DNA of 7,527 nucleotides, from the NCBI GenBank assembly GCA_013813345.1, contig JACCRW010000070.1, positions 1 to 7,527 of the forward strand. Direction: 5' to 3'. A program made the position numbers and the translations under genes. The DNA comes from Actinomycetota bacterium (lineage in GTDB: Bacteria; Actinomycetota; Thermoleophilia; Gaiellales; Gaiellaceae). The notes under the pieces are model-generated. The model made no database searches, was not told where the DNA came from, and worked only from the letters and a program-made list of their open reading frames with translations. Of this stretch, positions 5,568-7,527 are shown piece by piece. Position 1 is the stretch's first letter. Each line of letters begins with the position of its first letter.

Positions 5568-6316
5568 GGATTCGAGTCGGACATCTGTATCCGGACTATC
5601 TGAACATCTACGCCGACCGCGGGAATATCGCGGTCTTCGAGCGGCGCGCCTCTCTGCGGGGCCACGAGCTCGCAGTCGAGGCGGTCGGTCTCGGCGAAAA
5701 GCTGCGGCCGGGGGCGCAAGACCTGCTCTACATAGGCGGCGGCCAGGATCGCGAGCAGGCGCTCGTCGCAGCGGATCTGCAGGCCAAGTCAGACGCGGTG
5801 CACGCGGCGGTGGCGGACGGCGTGGCTGTGCTCGCCGTCTGCGGCGGCTATCAGCTACTCGGCCGCGGTTATCACGATCTCCGCGGCGTCGACCTGCCCG
5901 GTGTGGGTCTCTTCCCGCACGAGACGGTCGCCGGCGATCGCCGGATGATCGGCGACGTCGTGCTCGACTGCGAGCTCGAGCCCGGCGAGCGACGCACCCT
6001 CGCCGGCTTCGAGAATCACGCCGGCCGCACTCAGCTCGACCCCGGCGCCGAGCCGCTCGGCCGAGTGATCGCCGGCTTCGGGAACGACGGTGAGTCGGGC
6101 TACGAGGGCTGCCGGGTCGGCCGGGCGATTGGGACCTACCTGCACGGCCCGCTCCTTCCTCGCAATCCGTGGCTCGCCGACTGGTTGCTCGCACAGGCGT
6201 TGGCGCACGCCAGTGGTGACGAGCCGCAGGAGCTCGAGCCTCTCCCGGATCGCCTCGAAACCGAGGCGCATGCGGTTTCAGCGCAGCGAGCCCGAGACCG
6301 CGGCGGCCGCCTCTAG
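5564..6316 (+). CDS. gatD: GatD, glutaminase subunit of lipid II isoglutaminyl synthase
   Basis: This 250-residue class I (CobB/CobQ-like) glutamine amidotransferase supplies ammonia to MurT for D-isoglutamine formation in peptidoglycan. The N-terminus MRIRVGHLYPDYLNIYADRGN is typical of GatD. YIGGGQDREQ (56-65) precedes the nucleophile elbow AVCGGYQLLG (91-100) with Cys93. GFENHAGRT (148-156) is a family motif, and TYLHGPLLPRNP (191-202) carries the catalytic His194. In the staphylococcal complex the triad is completed by an Asp from MurT, consistent with there being no Glu-His pair of the usual class I type here. Start and Shine-Dalgarno are well defined, with the ATG overlapping the murT TGA. 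The last 12 residues, a basic tail (SAQRARDRGGRL), are encoded antisense to the decarboxylase 3' end. Length is close to that of known GatD proteins. Confidence 0.96.
   Translation: MRIRVGHLYPDYLNIYADRGNIAVFERRASLRGHELAVEAVGLGEKLRPGAQDLLYIGGGQDREQALVAADLQAKSDAVHAAVADGVAVLAVCGGYQLLGRGYHDLRGVDLPGVGLFPHETVAGDRRMIGDVVLDCELEPGERRTLAGFENHAGRTQLDPGAEPLGRVIAGFGNDGESGYEGCRVGRAIGTYLHGPLLPRNPWLADWLLAQALAHASGDEPQELEPLPDRLETEAHAVSAQRARDRGGRL
6278..6316. other. 39-bp antisense overlap of the gatD and decarboxylase 3' ends
   Basis: The gatD TAG (6314-6316) and the decarboxylase TGA (6280-6278) each lie inside the other gene. The segment encodes SAQRARDRGGRL on one strand and LEAAAAVSGSLR on the other. Confidence 0.92.
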
Positions 6317-7527
6317 GATCGCGCCAGCCGACCGCTCGACGTCGCTGGCGCTCGTCTGCCAGTTCGAGACGGAGATCCGCATCGCACCGCGACCTTGCCA
6401 GGTCGTCCCGGAGAGCCAACAGGTGCCGTCCTCCTGGACGCGCCGGACGACGTCCTGCGTGACCCTGTCGTCGCCGCCGAAGCGTACGAGCACCTGGTTC
6501 AGTACGACCTCGTTCAAGATCTCGACGTCCTCGGCAACCTCGAGGATGCTCGCGAGCTCCTGCGCTCGAGCGCACGATCCTTCGACCATCGCGGCGATCC
6601 CGGACCGGCCGAGCGAGCGGATCGCTGCGTAGATCGGGAAGCCGCGCGCCCGTCGCGAGAACTCCGGGTTCCAGTCCAGCTGGTCGCGGGCGGCGTCGGG
6701 GTCGGCCTGCTCGAGGTAGGCAGCTCGGACGGACATCGCTGCACGATGGGACTCAGGATGGGCGCAGAAGGCGATCCCGGAGTCGTACGGCACATTCAGC
6801 CACTTGTGGCCGTCGGTCGCCCACGAGTCGGCGCGCTCCGAACCGGCGACGAGATGGCGAAGACGGGGCGACGCAGCCGCCCACAGGCCGAACGCGCCGT
6901 CCACGTGCAGCCATGCATCCGCGCCCTCGGCCGCATCCGCGATCTCGTCGAGAGGATCGAACGCCCCGGTGTTGACGTTGCCCGACTGAGCGCAGACGAT
7001 GGTCGGGCCATTCGTGCCCGAGAGCGCGGCCCGAAGCTCGGCCGGCCGCATCCGGCCCTGCTCGTCGGCCGCTACCGTCTCGATCTGGTCGGAGCCGAGA
7101 CCGAGGAGCCGGAAGGCGCGATCGACGGTGACATGACGCTCGGCCCCGGCAAGGACGCGGATCGGCGGCGCGCCCTGGAGTCCACCTCGGGCGAGATCCC
7201 AGCCCGCGCGTTCGAGCTGGTGGTGACGGGCCGCTGCGAGCGCGGTCACGTGAGCCATCTGGCAACCCGTGACGAACCCGGCCGAGACGCCGTGCGGGAG
7301 GCCGAGCAACTCGACGAGCCAGTCGAGACAGACCTCCTCGACGACGGCAGCACTCGGCCCGCCGACGACGAGACCTGCATTCTGATCCCAGGCCGAGGTG
7401 AGCCAGTCGGCGGCGAGCGAGGCGGGCAGCGCGCCACCGATGACGAAGCCGAAGTACCGTCCGCTGCCGGTCGCGACCACGCCTGGCTCGGCCGCGGCGA
7501 TCAGCTCGGCGACCACCTGCTCGGGGT
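6278..7527 (-). CDS. Group II PLP-dependent amino-acid decarboxylase (5' truncated)
   Basis: The window holds about 415 C-terminal residues. The frame stays open through the right edge, so the GTG at 7516 is probably internal and roughly 60-80 N-terminal residues are missing. Numbered from that GTG, hallmarks of the Pfam PF00282 family are: SGRYFGFVIGG (18-28); FVTGCQMAHVTAL (81-93), the PLP phosphate-binding region with the usual Gly-Gly-Ser replaced by TGCQM; H127 in AERHVTVDRA, the ring-stacking His position; WLHVDGAFG with D206, which pairs with the pyridine nitrogen; and DGHKW with the Schiff-base K238. The fold also covers tyrosine, tryptophan, diaminobutyrate, aspartate and glutamate decarboxylases and some aldehyde-forming or lyase relatives. 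The substrate cannot be named from this fragment. It is convergent with gatD, and its stop lies 39 bp inside gatD. Confidence 0.88.
   Translation of the reverse strand, partial: PEQVVAELIAAAEPGVVATGSGRYFGFVIGGALPASLAADWLTSAWDQNAGLVVGGPSAAVVEEVCLDWLVELLGLPHGVSAGFVTGCQMAHVTALAAARHHQLERAGWDLARGGLQGAPPIRVLAGAERHVTVDRAFRLLGLGSDQIETVAADEQGRMRPAELRAALSGTNGPTIVCAQSGNVNTGAFDPLDEIADAAEGADAWLHVDGAFGLWAAASPRLRHLVAGSERADSWATDGHKWLNVPYDSGIAFCAHPESHRAAMSVRAAYLEQADPDAARDQLDWNPEFSRRARGFPIYAAIRSLGRSGIAAMVEGSCARAQELASILEVAEDVEILNEVVLNQVLVRFGGDDRVTQDVVRRVQEDGTCWLSGTTWQGRGAMRISVSNWQTSASDVERSAGAILEAAAAVSGSLR

Noticed and set aside
4134..6575. An 813-codon open frame on the minus strand opposite murT-gatD
   Set aside because: The translation is Arg/Ala/Gly-rich without domain structure. 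It lies antisense to two securely identified genes, and G/C third codon positions remove stops on the opposite strand.

Overview
The window is ordinary bacterial chromosome of high GC content, with eight protein genes, no RNA gene, no mobile element and no CRISPR array. The likely source is a deep-branching actinobacterium, possibly class Thermoleophilia. This rests on the GC-rich third codon positions, frequent TCGA / GAGCTCGA strings, a MurT-GatD pair (known from Gram-positives), two RpoD-like sigma factors and a small Cys-ended secreted-type protein. The class is an inference and was not tested by a search.

Layout, left to right. (1) The 3' end of a small protein of unknown function (+). 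(2) A group 1/2 sigma-70 factor with a region 1.1-like N-terminus (+). (3) A second, shorter group 1/2 sigma-70 factor on the other strand (-), tail to tail with the first; their TAG stops share one palindromic CTAG. (4) After a 188-bp divergent spacer, a stand-alone class II (Ntn-type) glutamine amidotransferase domain (+). (5) A 227-residue protein (-) built from homing-endonuclease-associated repeats but with no visible nuclease; its TAA overlaps the amidotransferase TAG. (6) After an 89-bp divergent spacer, the murT-gatD operon (+), joined by an ATGA overlap with a strong Shine-Dalgarno before gatD. (7) A group II PLP-dependent decarboxylase (-), truncated by the right edge, whose 3' end overlaps gatD by 39 bp.

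How the genes work together. Only murT and gatD form a clear functional unit: GatD releases ammonia from glutamine and MurT uses ATP to amidate the D-glutamate of lipid II to D-isoglutamine. The two sigma factors are likely to set housekeeping or near-housekeeping transcription. The other genes have no demonstrable link to each other beyond position.

The most unusual features are architectural. All three convergent gene pairs overlap at their 3' ends with no visible hairpin terminator. Several operon-head genes lack a Shine-Dalgarno and carry a TAnnnT element just upstream of the start, which suggests leaderless or near-leaderless transcripts. I did not find a clearly new multi-gene system. 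The best candidates for something undescribed are the repeat-only protein facing murT-gatD, the orphan class II amidotransferase, and the tail-to-tail sigma pair with complementary atypical features.
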